IMG/VR virus record: IMGVR_UViG_3300030329_004407
Coordinates: 1 to 28,492 of that record
From: a virus
Strand: one strand, 5' to 3'
Length of the DNA: 28,492 nucleotides
Under the pieces are notes generated by a model. It was not told the origin of the DNA and searched no databases. It saw nothing but the letters and a program-made list of their open reading frames with translations. The position numbers and the translations under genes are program-made. Shown here one piece after another: positions 13,036-19,288 of this stretch; position 1 is the first letter of the stretch; every line of letters begins with the position of its first letter.

Positions 13036-14361
13036 TCACCTTTTCGGGCCGCGTCCGCGTTTCCCTTTGTTTGTAGGGTTTTTCCCGGAGGGTTCAAGTC
13101 CTTCAGGGAGCATTGCCGCGGGCGTCAGCGGGTCCCAGCGGGTCAGAACCGGCGTATTTTCCCCGTTTTGGTGGCGGTCCGAATCGCTACGGGCCTCTAC
13201 GGCGCTTCGCTTGGCGCTTCGCTCCGCCGTGAAGGTCGGCCAGTGAAGCGCGCGGGGCGCTTCACGCCGAAATTGCCGGTAACGGCTATAGAATTTCAAC
13301 ATTGTAGCCGGCGAATGGTTTAAGACGGCGGCCGCTTCGTCGACGCTCACCGTTTGCAGTAAATCGCGCGAACATGACGCCCGGACATTCGGCCACAATT
13401 TCGCCGGTAATGGCCGGCCAATTCGACGATATAAAACCTCTACGCGGTTTCGAATCGCCGTCCCGGTTATCCCTTGCAAGCTGGGAAAACAAAACACCCC
13501 CCCAACCCGGGCGGCGTCCCACGCGGCGGCGACGTAATCCCACACCCCATCGAAAATAGGGATTTCGTGTTGCGGCGATTCGGGCGTTTTGGGGTGGTCG
13601 ATGCGGACTAAACCAAGGTCCCACAAGAAAGCGTCCCACCGCAACCCGACCAATTCCGACGGCACCCGGACGCCCAACCCGCGGGCCATCGCAAGAAACA
13701 TTTTCATTTCGGCCGTGGGGGCCGCGTCGATAATCTCCAACCATTCGTCCCCGGAAATGTACACGTCCCGGGTGGCGTCCCGATAGCTTCGGTTTTTGAC
13801 GTGGGCGGCCGGGTTGGTCTTTATCCAACCAAACACGACCGCCGTTTGGAAAAACTCTTTGGTCCGGCGAATCCGCAGCGCGACGGTGGAACGGCTACAC
13901 ACGCCGCCGCCTTGGCGGGGCCGCGTGGCTAGGTGTCGGTGGAACGCGTCGATTTGTTCGGCCGTGACGGAATCCACGCGGCAACCATCGCCGAAGAAAT
14001 CCAAGACGATACGCCCCACCACACACAAATGGTCGACCGTGGACCGCGCGCCGCCCCGCTGGCGAACGCCGGCAATGTGGGTTTCTATTAAGTCGCCGAC
14101 GTTGTAGGACATACGCGGCAACACTAGACCGGCCCGCGATAATGTGGCGTGGTGCGCGTCGGATAGCCCGCCGACCCACCGCAACAAATCGGCGTCAAGT
14201 TCGACCGCCGCGGCGGCCGTGTCGATTAGACGTTGCAATCGGTCTTGGATTTGTAGCCGCTTGGCCGTCGAAATCTTGCCGAATCGCAACGTGTGACGCT
14301 TGCCGCCAGCGCGAAAAAACACCCACTGCGCGCCGTCTGGCCGTGTGGTCCCGCTTGCCAT
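13036..14361 (-). CDS. int: Tyrosine recombinase, phage integrase
   Basis: The 441-residue protein has an arm/core-binding N-terminal half (SAM-like domain ~85-185, including RSTVDHLCVVGRIVLDFFG) and a catalytic domain with R232 (GVRVPSELVGLRW), K258 (HPKT), R327 (NVRASCSRDLL), H349 (VLNHS) and nucleophile Y358 (KFYSRY). The usual H-x-x-R box reads N-V-R-A-S, a form I associate with planctomycete integrases. After the catalytic domain an ~80-residue tail is present. Its last part (MLPEGLEPSG) is encoded by the tRNA-derived attP core, a well-known arrangement in which integration occurs in a tRNA 3' end. The helix-turn-helix gene upstream (14408-14701) probably acts as excisionase. Confidence 0.9.
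   Translation of the reverse strand: MASGTTRPDGAQWVFFRAGGKRHTLRFGKISTAKRLQIQDRLQRLIDTAAAAVELDADLLRWVGGLSDAHHATLSRAGLVLPRMSYNVGDLIETHIAGVRQRGGARSTVDHLCVVGRIVLDFFGDGCRVDSVTAEQIDAFHRHLATRPRQGGGVCSRSTVALRIRRTKEFFQTAVVFGWIKTNPAAHVKNRSYRDATRDVYISGDEWLEIIDAAPTAEMKMFLAMARGLGVRVPSELVGLRWDAFLWDLGLVRIDHPKTPESPQHEIPIFDGVWDYVAAAWDAARVGGVFCFPSLQGITGTAIRNRVEVLYRRIGRPLPAKLWPNVRASCSRDLLQTVSVDEAAAVLNHSPATMLKFYSRYRQFRREAPRALHWPTFTAERSAKRSAVEARSDSDRHQNGENTPVLTRWDPLTPAAMLPEGLEPSGKNPTNKGKRGRGPKR
13088..13112 (+). other. attP: attP core: 3' part of a tRNA gene (T-arm and acceptor)
   Basis: On the plus strand GAGGG, TTCAAGT, CCTTC form a complete T-arm (5-bp stem, 7-base loop, one G-U pair). It is followed by the 7-base acceptor strand AGGGAGC and discriminator A. 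There is no D-arm, anticodon arm or matching 5' acceptor (GCTCCCT) upstream, so this is a tRNA fragment and not a tRNA gene. It lies in the 3' end of the integrase gene and encodes LPEGLEPS on the other strand. A GGG-TTTTT-CCC stem just upstream (about 13077-13086) could be a long variable arm, hinting at a Leu- or Ser-type tRNA, with low certainty. Confidence 0.8.
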
Positions 14362-14365
14362 GGAA

Positions 14366-14402
14366 TCGCCCCCGAAACAAAAGAAAAGTCCGCCGGGGGC
14401 GA
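14366..14402. repeat. 9-bp GC-rich hairpin covering the integrase ribosome-binding region
   Basis: TCGCCCCCG (14366-14374) and CGGGGGCGA (14394-14402) pair perfectly with a 19-base loop. On the minus strand the second arm (CGGGGGCGA) ends four bases before the integrase ATG and contains the only purine-rich stretch that could serve as a ribosome binding site. A folded leader would therefore hide it. Confidence 0.65.
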
Positions 14403-14407
14403 GTTTA

Positions 14408-14701
14408 TCACGCTTTTTTCTGGCGGGCTAGCCACTTGGACAAGTCTTTTTTGTACCATGTGGGTTTCCGGCCGCCGTGTGAAATTGGGTGTGGAAAATC
14501 GTGTGTTTTCCGTAAATCCGAAAATTTGGTTTTACGAACCTTCAGAAACTCACACGCGCCGGAAATGTCCAAAACGTCGTCCGTTGTGCCGGTTTCCATC
14601 ACATGGTTGTAAACCACTTGGAAACGTTCCAGAAATTCGGCATCTAGTTTGACTAAAACCTCTAGCCCTTCGAACCCTTTAAAATCCTTTAAATCTGGCA
14701 T
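14408..14701 (-). CDS. Helix-turn-helix protein, probable excisionase/AlpA type
   Basis: The 97-residue product has GGAGG nine bases before its ATG. Residues ~44-93 (LDISGACEFLKVRKTKF, then DFPHPISHGGRKPTWY and KKDLSKWL) match the winged helix-turn-helix of AlpA/excisionase proteins, in which GRK-x-x-W/Y contacts DNA. The N-terminal ~40 residues are helical. Its place directly upstream of the integrase on the same strand fits a recombination directionality factor. The 23-bp operator-like repeat lies ~60 bases upstream of the start. A repressor role is an alternative. Confidence 0.75.
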   Translation of the reverse strand: MPDLKDFKGFEGLEVLVKLDAEFLERFQVVYNHVMETGTTDDVLDISGACEFLKVRKTKFSDLRKTHDFPHPISHGGRKPTWYKKDLSKWLARQKKA

Positions 14702-14758
14702 CGGCGCGTACCTCCATCGGCGAAAGTATGCGATTTTCCCGGCGGAATGCCCTTGTGG

Positions 14759-14781
14759 ATGTTTACCAGGATGGTAAACAT
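14759..14781. promoter_or_regulatory. 23-bp operator-like inverted repeat upstream of xis/int
   Basis: ATGTTTACCA (14759-14768) and TGGTAAACAT (14772-14781) are perfect 10-bp arms around a 3-base GGA spacer. The size and symmetry fit a dimeric repressor site. It lies 58 bases upstream of the start of the excisionase-like gene, in a 220-base gap with no other convincing content except the hairpin at 14824-14858. Confidence 0.7.
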
Positions 14782-14823
14782 AACACCGGCAAACATTTGA
14801 CGCGGTTTAATCGCGTTGATTGG

Positions 14824-14858
14824 GGGCGTCGCGACTTGTTCACGCTAGCGCGGCGCCC
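14824..14858. repeat. GC-rich hairpin between the two HTH genes
   Basis: GGGCGTCGCG (14824-14833) and CGCGGCGCCC (14849-14858) pair over ten bases (one G-U pair if transcribed rightward) with a 15-base loop. No T-run follows in either direction. It lies downstream of the 14922-15131 gene and might end or process that transcript. Confidence 0.45.
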
Positions 14859-14921
14859 TGCCACTCTTTGCGGCCATCCGGCTTGGACACCTTCAAAGGT
14901 ATGCGGCAACCCGCGTAAAAG

Positions 14922-15131
14922 TCAACCCCGCCCGTCCGATTTTCTGCCCGGGCGCCTAACTTCTTTTCGCCAACGGGTTAGGGACTTTTTTTCGTAGAGA
15001 ATCAGCCCACACGATAGCGCCACGGTGCGGATTTCCCCGCGTGCGGCCGCGTATCTAATCGTCTGTTTTGGGGTATCGATCAAATCCGACGCCCCGGCAA
15101 GGGAAATTAAACGGGTGTGGTCCATTCCCAC
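14922..15131 (-). CDS. Small helix-turn-helix DNA-binding protein (candidate repressor)
   Basis: The product is 69 residues from a GTG at 15131, or 67 from the ATG at 15125. ISLAGASDLIDTPKQTIRYA followed by ARGEI, a hydrophobic stretch (CGLILYEKKSL) and TRWRKEVRRPGRK is the pattern of a small MerR/AlpA-type winged helix-turn-helix. It is transcribed divergently from the plus-strand operon, with operator-like repeats between the two promoters, so it is the best repressor candidate in the window. The -10 box is so close that the ATG form would be leaderless. No ligand- or oligomerisation-domain is visible. Confidence 0.7.
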   Translation of the reverse strand: MGMDHTRLISLAGASDLIDTPKQTIRYAAARGEIRTVALSCGLILYEKKSLTRWRKEVRRPGRKSDGRG

Positions 15132-15132
15132 G

Positions 15133-15160
15133 ATTGTCGGCGACCTGGTGGCCGCGTCAA
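15133..15160 (-). promoter_or_regulatory. Leftward promoter of the HTH gene
   Basis: On the minus strand TTGACG (15155-15160) and GACAAT (15133-15138) are spaced by 16 bases. The expected start of transcription is at about 15126, at the ATG of the downstream gene, which would give a leaderless mRNA. Confidence 0.45.
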
Positions 15161-15177
15161 GTCAAAAAAAGCGCATG

Positions 15178-15224
15178 GTGTGCGATATTAGGGTGGACAC
15201 TATGCCGCACAGTGTGCGATAATA
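15178..15224. promoter_or_regulatory. Paired direct repeats and palindrome (operator candidates)
   Basis: GTGTGCGATATTA (15178-15190) and GTGTGCGATAATA (15212-15224) are direct repeats whose starts are 34 bases apart, about three helical turns. The second copy covers the -10 box of the rightward promoter. A perfect 11-base palindrome GCACAGTGTGC (15207-15217) overlaps it. The arrangement suggests binding of a regulator to both copies. Confidence 0.6.
15194..15223 (+). promoter_or_regulatory. Rightward promoter of the plus-strand operon
   Basis: TGGACA (15194-15199) and GATAAT (15218-15223) are spaced by 18 bases. The leader of about 55 bases ends at a strong GGAGG before the ATG at 15285. 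The promoter lies within the repeated operator-like boxes. Confidence 0.6.
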
Positions 15225-15284
15225 AACACTGGCGGGCGGCGGTGGGGCGCCCGGGTTTGTTTGTTTCTTTTGGAGGGTTTGAAA

Positions 15285-15617
15285 ATGTCTAGGGATACAA
15301 CCTTTTGGGATTTTGAGCGGTTTATAAAATCGGCCACCACGAAAATAAACCGCGCGTGGGTCGAATGGGACGACACCGCGGACGCCTATTTTTTTGGCGT
15401 CGATTGCGATGGCCACGAAGATTTCCGCGAAGACTACGAAGGCTACGGGCCAGCGATAAAAAACGACACCGCCGACGAAATGGCGGACGCGGTGGTGGCG
15501 ATTGCGTGGCACCTTGGCCACAACATTGATTCGGCCGATGTGTCCGTGTACACGGACGGGGATTTTTACTCCGAGTGGATTCCACCAGAAGGGCAGCGCG
15601 TACAATGCCCGAAATAG
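15285..15617 (+). CDS. Acidic hypothetical protein, 110 aa, first gene of plus-strand operon
   Basis: The ATG at 15285 is preferred because TTTGGAGGGTTTG precedes it. The protein is strongly acidic: by my count 24 Asp/Glu against 9 Lys/Arg. The acids are clustered in WVEWDDTADAYFFGVDCDGH and EDFREDYEGYG. It has several aromatic residues and no membrane segment. Such surfaces occur in DNA-mimic anti-restriction and anti-defence proteins, but this is only a compositional hint; I do not recognise a family. It is the leading gene of a unit that ends in a Prim-Pol domain, and its 3' end overlaps the next start. Confidence 0.7.
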   Translation: MSRDTTFWDFERFIKSATTKINRAWVEWDDTADAYFFGVDCDGHEDFREDYEGYGPAIKNDTADEMADAVVAIAWHLGHNIDSADVSVYTDGDFYSEWIPPEGQRVQCPK

Positions 15618-15697
15618 TCCGCGACATCGTCGACACGTTTACCCCGGCCGCGGTGGTCGTGGCGGGTTTGTTTTGGTTTCTGTTTGGAGGGTTTTAA
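15605..15697 (+). CDS. 30-residue single-span membrane micropeptide
   Basis: The ATG at 15605 lies inside the 3' end of the preceding gene. The 30 codons read MPEIVRDIVDTFTPAAVVVA and continue into a hydrophobic, aromatic stretch (GLFWFLFGGF), which would form one membrane helix. The stop at 15695-15697 falls one base before the next start. The strong GGAGG of the next gene lies inside its last codons. The exact fit between its neighbours and the amphipathic-then-hydrophobic layout support translation; toxin, holin-like or sensor roles are all possible. Confidence 0.5.
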   Translation: MPEIVRDIVDTFTPAAVVVAGLFWFLFGGF

Positions 15698-15698
15698 T

Positions 15699-15941
15699 AT
15701 GACAAGGCTATATAAAGTAACTGGCAACATTCGCGGCGAATGTGGACACAACCACCGGTCGGTCCGACGCGCTGCCATTTGCCGGAACCGGGATTTTGTG
15801 GGGTGTGCGCGACAGGGGGGGTATTCGGATCGTTCAAAATTAGAAGTGTCCGAGGGCGGCGTAATCGTCGAGCCCACCGCCGCGGAATTGGAGCAATTTG
15901 AACAAGTTTTGTATTCTCTCACGTACGGGGGTGCCCGATGA
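15699..15941 (+). CDS. Small Cys/His-containing hypothetical protein, 80 aa
   Basis: The start at 15699 has GGAGG ten bases upstream, with the same leader style (TTTGGAGGGTTT) as the first gene of the operon. Residues 15-42 hold CGHNHRSVRRAAIC and a third cysteine in FVGCARQGG, a possible metal-binding or nucleic-acid-binding stretch with several arginines. The C-terminal part is acidic (PTAAELEQFEQVLYSL). The family is not recognised. Confidence 0.7.
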   Translation: MTRLYKVTGNIRGECGHNHRSVRRAAICRNRDFVGCARQGGYSDRSKLEVSEGGVIVEPTAAELEQFEQVLYSLTYGGAR

Positions 15942-15942
15942 A

Positions 15943-16020
15943 ATGGCAAACAATGCCGGCCGTTTCCTAGATAACCACCACCAAATAGGTAAAGCAGTAC
16001 TGCTTGACCTGGACAAATGA
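15943..16020 (+). CDS. 25-residue micro-ORF coupled to the Prim-Pol gene
   Basis: The ATG at 15943 lies one base after the upstream stop, and the TGA at 16018-16020 overlaps the Prim-Pol ATG (ATGA). The frame thus fills the gap exactly. The peptide (begins MANNAGRFLDNHHQIGK) ends in VLLDLDK. It may be a true peptide or a leader that couples translation. The 14-bp palindrome is inside it. Evidence is positional only. Confidence 0.4.
   Translation: MANNAGRFLDNHHQIGKAVLLDLDK
15992..16005. promoter_or_regulatory. 14-bp perfect palindrome upstream of Prim-Pol
   Basis: AAGCAGTACTGCTT is its own reverse complement and ends 11 bases before the Prim-Pol start. It could be a protein-binding site or a small RNA hairpin affecting translation of the downstream gene. 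Confidence 0.5.
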
Positions 16021-16622
16021 CACCAAACACGCTACGCGAAAAATGCCGCCAGATTTGCCCCACCGATTACGGGGTAAACATTGCCGCGCCGACCGTACGC
16101 CCCACACCGTGGCAATTGGTGCCCCTGTGGGGCGTAATCGGCGACGGGTGCGAATGTGGCCGCGTCGGCTGTAAGTCCGCCGGAAAGCATCCACGCCGGA
16201 ACGCGTGGCAACACCACACCGTTGACAACCGCGCCGCTTTCGATGCGTTCCGACGCCGGCACCCCGCCGCGAATTGGGGCGTGTTGCTATCGCCGTCTGG
16301 AATCGTGGACGTGGAATTTGACGCGGCCGAAGGGGCGGACACCGCGCGGGAATTGCTGGCGGGCATTGTAACGCCCAGCTACGAATCGGCGCGAAGCGTC
16401 CACCGCTTATTCCGCGCGCCGGACGGTTGGTCGCCGTCGGTGGCGGTCACCAATTGGCGCGGCCTCGAAATCCGCACCGGCACGGCCACACGGGCCGCCC
16501 AAAGCGTTATCCCGCCTTCGGTCCATCATTCGGGGCGCCGCTACCGGTATTTGTCGGGCCTTGGGCCGCGGGTTCCACTGGCCGTTCTACCCGCGGCGAT
16601 TCTTGCCGCCACCAATCGCTAA
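16017..16622 (+). CDS. Stand-alone primase-polymerase (Prim-Pol/AEP) domain protein
   Basis: The 201-residue protein matches the N-terminal bifunctional primase-polymerase domain. It has the cysteine cluster CECGRVGC followed by GKHPR (45-60), ANWGVLLSPSGIVDVEFD with acids D98/E100/D102 (metal-binding motif I), SVH at 127-129 (motif II-like), and GLEIRTGTATRAAQSVIPPS followed by H-x-SGRRYRYL (149-180, motif III and nucleotide-binding region). It ends where the domain usually ends, so there is no helicase or primase C-terminal part. The acid motif DVEFD differs from the common D-x-D spacing (D-V-E-F-D). It is the last gene of the plus-strand operon and converges on the leftward virion genes. 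A priming or DNA-repair role in phage replication is likely. Confidence 0.8.
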   Translation: MTPNTLREKCRQICPTDYGVNIAAPTVRPTPWQLVPLWGVIGDGCECGRVGCKSAGKHPRRNAWQHHTVDNRAAFDAFRRRHPAANWGVLLSPSGIVDVEFDAAEGADTARELLAGIVTPSYESARSVHRLFRAPDGWSPSVAVTNWRGLEIRTGTATRAAQSVIPPSVHHSGRRYRYLSGLGPRVPLAVLPAAILAATNR

Positions 16623-16852
16623 CGGCGTTTAACCACTTTTTTCGGGCCGCACATCGACACCCCGGCGGCAGCCCCACGGCCTGTTTCGCGGATTCCCACC
16701 GGTCGGGGGTGATCCCGACGGACGACAACAATTGTTCGACAGCGTCACCCGCGCGTTTTTTTGTTGGTGCGGGCTTAACCGAACACTCAATCGCCGCCTA
16801 GTGTGCGCCGGCCGCAATGCGTACACCGTCCGTTTATAAGGTTGCATCTCAT
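16507..16852 (-). CDS. Small cysteine-rich protein interrupted by a +1 frameshift
   Basis: The ATG at 16852 overlaps the stop of the large tail gene (ATGA). The first 21 codons read MRCNLINGRCTHCGRRTLGG plus D and end at TGA (16787-16789). Skipping one base (GAT-T-GAG) opens the +1 frame, which reads ECSVKPAPTKKRAGDAVEQL and then SSVGITPDRWESAKQAVG, LPPGCRCAARKKWLN and a proline-rich tail to a stop at 16507. The cysteine pattern (C3, C10, C13, then ECS, then GCRC) spans the junction, so both frames look like one ~114-residue protein. The 3' end overlaps the Prim-Pol gene convergently by 116 bases. It is either a programmed shift at a stop codon, as in the release factor 2 gene, or a one-base indel. 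Confidence 0.6.
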
Positions 16853-19284
16853 GTCTGGCCCGCCCGCCGCCGGCCGTGGTCTCGCGCAGGCGGTATTAGT
16901 GGCACTTCGTTTTCACCACGCGAACGACACAACGCATCGGCCGCCCAACTATTTCCGGTTCCATTGAACGGGAAGTGTGATTTGCTTGGCCTGTTTGATT
17001 CGTCGCGGCACCCCGACGGTATCCATATATTCCCATCATCCGACACCATCCATTGAAGCCACACCCACCCCGTTGAATCTTCCTGGTCCCATTCCGACGC
17101 GTCGAATGCGCCCGCAGGCGCGCCTGTGTCGTCGACTTTACATGTGTATTCCGCGCCGGTATCAGCGTCTGGATACCATACGCGGTCGCCGAAAAAATAC
17201 CGCGATTCGTCGTCGTATAACTCTTGCGTACTATGTGCTGGCCGTACCCATTCGGGTAGCGCTTCGCGCAGCAGCGATTTTGATACGCCATAGTCGATGT
17301 CGGACATAACCACGTCCGCACTCAGTTTGGACCCCAGCGACAAATCGGTCAGCGGGAAATTGTAAAGGTATATCCAGCGGTCCGACGACCCGGCGAAAAA
17401 CGGGCGCCAGTCGCCCGCTTCCCACCCCATCTTATTTATGTTGATACGGGTTTCTCCCCAAAACGACGCGCCATGTGGTTGCGGCTTGATTGCAACCCGT
17501 TCGGTTGTGGGACTATCGGCCCCCCCTGAAAGTCGCATCTTCCACCTCACGGTCTCCAATTCCAAATTGGTTGCGGCGTCCGGCTTGCTGTCGCACTTTT
17601 TCCATTGGTCCCACTCGACGGTCGCGACACCACCACCCGCGCAACAGTGTACCGCCGGGCAAAATATATCTGGGTTAATGTCCTTTTCGCCATCCTCGCA
17701 TGAAAGAAGATCAAACGGGGTGCCGCCTACGCCATCAATAAGCCCAAACCCGCCCGAAAATTTCGTTGTGTGTTCGGTCCACGTGACAGACCCAGTGTAT
17801 CGGTCGTGCAATACAGAAAATAACAATTCTTCGGATGGCGAACCGCCCGCAATAACAACGCTTACTAAATCATACTTTTCGACGAAATCGCCAGCCCCGG
17901 AGTCGTGGTCCGGATACGCCATTCCGGCAGATACTCCGACCAACGAGCCGTCGTCACACTCCATACACTCATTCACTGCCGTTGACGTGAATGGACTCCC
18001 CCAGCTTAAGTCCGATTCAATCCCTTGGTGCTTTATCGCCGTGAATGCCACACAATCGCCGGACGAATCCCCATCGTACTGATAAACGTAAATTCCGTTG
18101 CGGATGCGGATTTGATCGTATGCCCGCCCGGCAACGCTTGCTGTGTGCGACCATAGTTCTGTCGGTGCTCCGCCGCCGGAACCTGAGACATATACCAACT
18201 GGTCGTTAGATCCAGGGTATGGGTCTGATCGCAGCCCGACTTTACCACTCACTAGAGCTATCTTGTGTGAATAAGTATGATCAAGGGTTCCCTTGCCATC
18301 GCCATAATGCCAAACGCAATTTTGTGGATAGTTTATTCGATCCGTTAATGGCAAGCTCAAGTCAACGCTTATAATACCATTGTGTGTCGACTGCACACCC
18401 ACGCATCGTTCCGGGTCTCGCAACGCAACGGCAGCCGGTGGAGGGATTGAAGCGTACGTCCGAAGCCCAAACGTCACATCATCGGTACAACTGCTCCCGT
18501 CGTCAGTGTAATCATCTAGCGTAAACCGATAGGCGTACCCATTATCACCGTCAGTAATCACGGGGTCGGCATAATCTGGAAGGCTAGCGCCAAAAGACAA
18601 ATAGATATCACCGCCGGAAGGGGCTGGCGTCGCCGTATAGGTTATATCGTCCCCGCTGCGTGTCCATTTTCTAATTTCGCATCCGGGGCTTGGGGCGCCG
18701 CCAGAGGTCCAAGTTTTGTGGACTAGCTTGTACAAATAAAAGGTTGTGGAGTCCGCGCTTGCGGTGATAATCTGCGTGCCCGTGGACAAGCAACCCCACC
18801 CCAACTGATAAGTGGACCCCGCGAGCAAAGCCCCCACCGCTTGCCGCCGCCGCCGCTCTTGAACCCAACTGCCGCCCGATTCTGAGAAATGGACACCGGA
18901 ACCCGGACTAGATTCGGCGGTTAACTGTCGGTGTGCTATCACGGCCGCGCCGCCGGGTAGGCCATCCGGGAATTGTGACCAATCCGCGAATATCATCGAC
19001 GTTTCGCCGTCACTGTCTGTTGCGACGTGCCACGCATACGACGCACCCGAATCGCGCAACCCCAGCGATAGTTTTTGTGGGCTTAAAGTTGTTATACCGT
19101 CCAGTTCAACCCACTGAATATTTTCAGTCGAATCACTTATTAAATCGACCCGGCCGGTGGGGCAGTCAATCGTATATAGCGCCGGAACACGCGCTAAACG
19201 GTCCCAGTGTGTCCGCGCCACGGTTTCGTAGTAGAGAAACGGATAGTAGTTACCGCAACAACAATTTGGTGACCCGATGTCCAT
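16849..19284 (-). CDS. Large cysteine-rich tail protein with carbohydrate-binding-like module
   Basis: The 811-residue protein starts MDIGSPNCCCGNYYPF and contains many cysteines, including CMECDDG and FCPAVHCCAGG, which is unusual for a cytoplasmically assembled virion protein. It is beta-rich with many Trp, Tyr, Asp and Ser residues. Residues ~690-733 (FFGDRVWYPDADTGAEYTCK ... GAFDASEWDQ) resemble small chitin/carbohydrate-binding modules (CBM5/12 type) and match a stretch in the next upstream gene. Its place after the tape measure and two other tail proteins suggests the receptor-binding or tail-tip protein. It starts four bases after the upstream stop. Confidence 0.75.
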   Translation of the reverse strand: MDIGSPNCCCGNYYPFLYYETVARTHWDRLARVPALYTIDCPTGRVDLISDSTENIQWVELDGITTLSPQKLSLGLRDSGASYAWHVATDSDGETSMIFADWSQFPDGLPGGAAVIAHRQLTAESSPGSGVHFSESGGSWVQERRRRQAVGALLAGSTYQLGWGCLSTGTQIITASADSTTFYLYKLVHKTWTSGGAPSPGCEIRKWTRSGDDITYTATPAPSGGDIYLSFGASLPDYADPVITDGDNGYAYRFTLDDYTDDGSSCTDDVTFGLRTYASIPPPAAVALRDPERCVGVQSTHNGIISVDLSLPLTDRINYPQNCVWHYGDGKGTLDHTYSHKIALVSGKVGLRSDPYPGSNDQLVYVSGSGGGAPTELWSHTASVAGRAYDQIRIRNGIYVYQYDGDSSGDCVAFTAIKHQGIESDLSWGSPFTSTAVNECMECDDGSLVGVSAGMAYPDHDSGAGDFVEKYDLVSVVIAGGSPSEELLFSVLHDRYTGSVTWTEHTTKFSGGFGLIDGVGGTPFDLLSCEDGEKDINPDIFCPAVHCCAGGGVATVEWDQWKKCDSKPDAATNLELETVRWKMRLSGGADSPTTERVAIKPQPHGASFWGETRININKMGWEAGDWRPFFAGSSDRWIYLYNFPLTDLSLGSKLSADVVMSDIDYGVSKSLLREALPEWVRPAHSTQELYDDESRYFFGDRVWYPDADTGAEYTCKVDDTGAPAGAFDASEWDQEDSTGWVWLQWMVSDDGNIWIPSGCRDESNRPSKSHFPFNGTGNSWAADALCRSRGENEVPLIPPARDHGRRRAGQT

Positions 19285-19288
19285 TTGT

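Noticed and set aside
12915-13097. Minus-strand ORF of 60 codons after the integrase
   Set aside because: It starts inside the integrase tail in another frame, has no ribosome binding site and no recognisable features beyond many Arg/Lys residues.
13020-13112. Complete tRNA gene at the attP site
   Set aside because: Only the T-arm and the 3' acceptor strand are present; no D-arm, anticodon arm or 5' acceptor match can be found upstream.
14697-14781. Minus-strand ORF of about 28 codons starting at the operator-like repeat
   Set aside because: The frame overlaps the ribosome binding site and start of the excisionase-like gene and has no ribosome binding site of its own.
14728-14997. Plus-strand ORF of 89 codons between the two HTH genes
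   Set aside because: It crosses the operator-like repeat and the end of the opposite HTH gene, has no ribosome binding site, and its sequence looks random (Arg/Pro-rich).
17438-18082. Plus-strand ORF of 214 codons opposite the large tail protein
   Set aside because: Antisense shadow of a well-supported gene; the sequence is Ser/Pro-rich without any motif.
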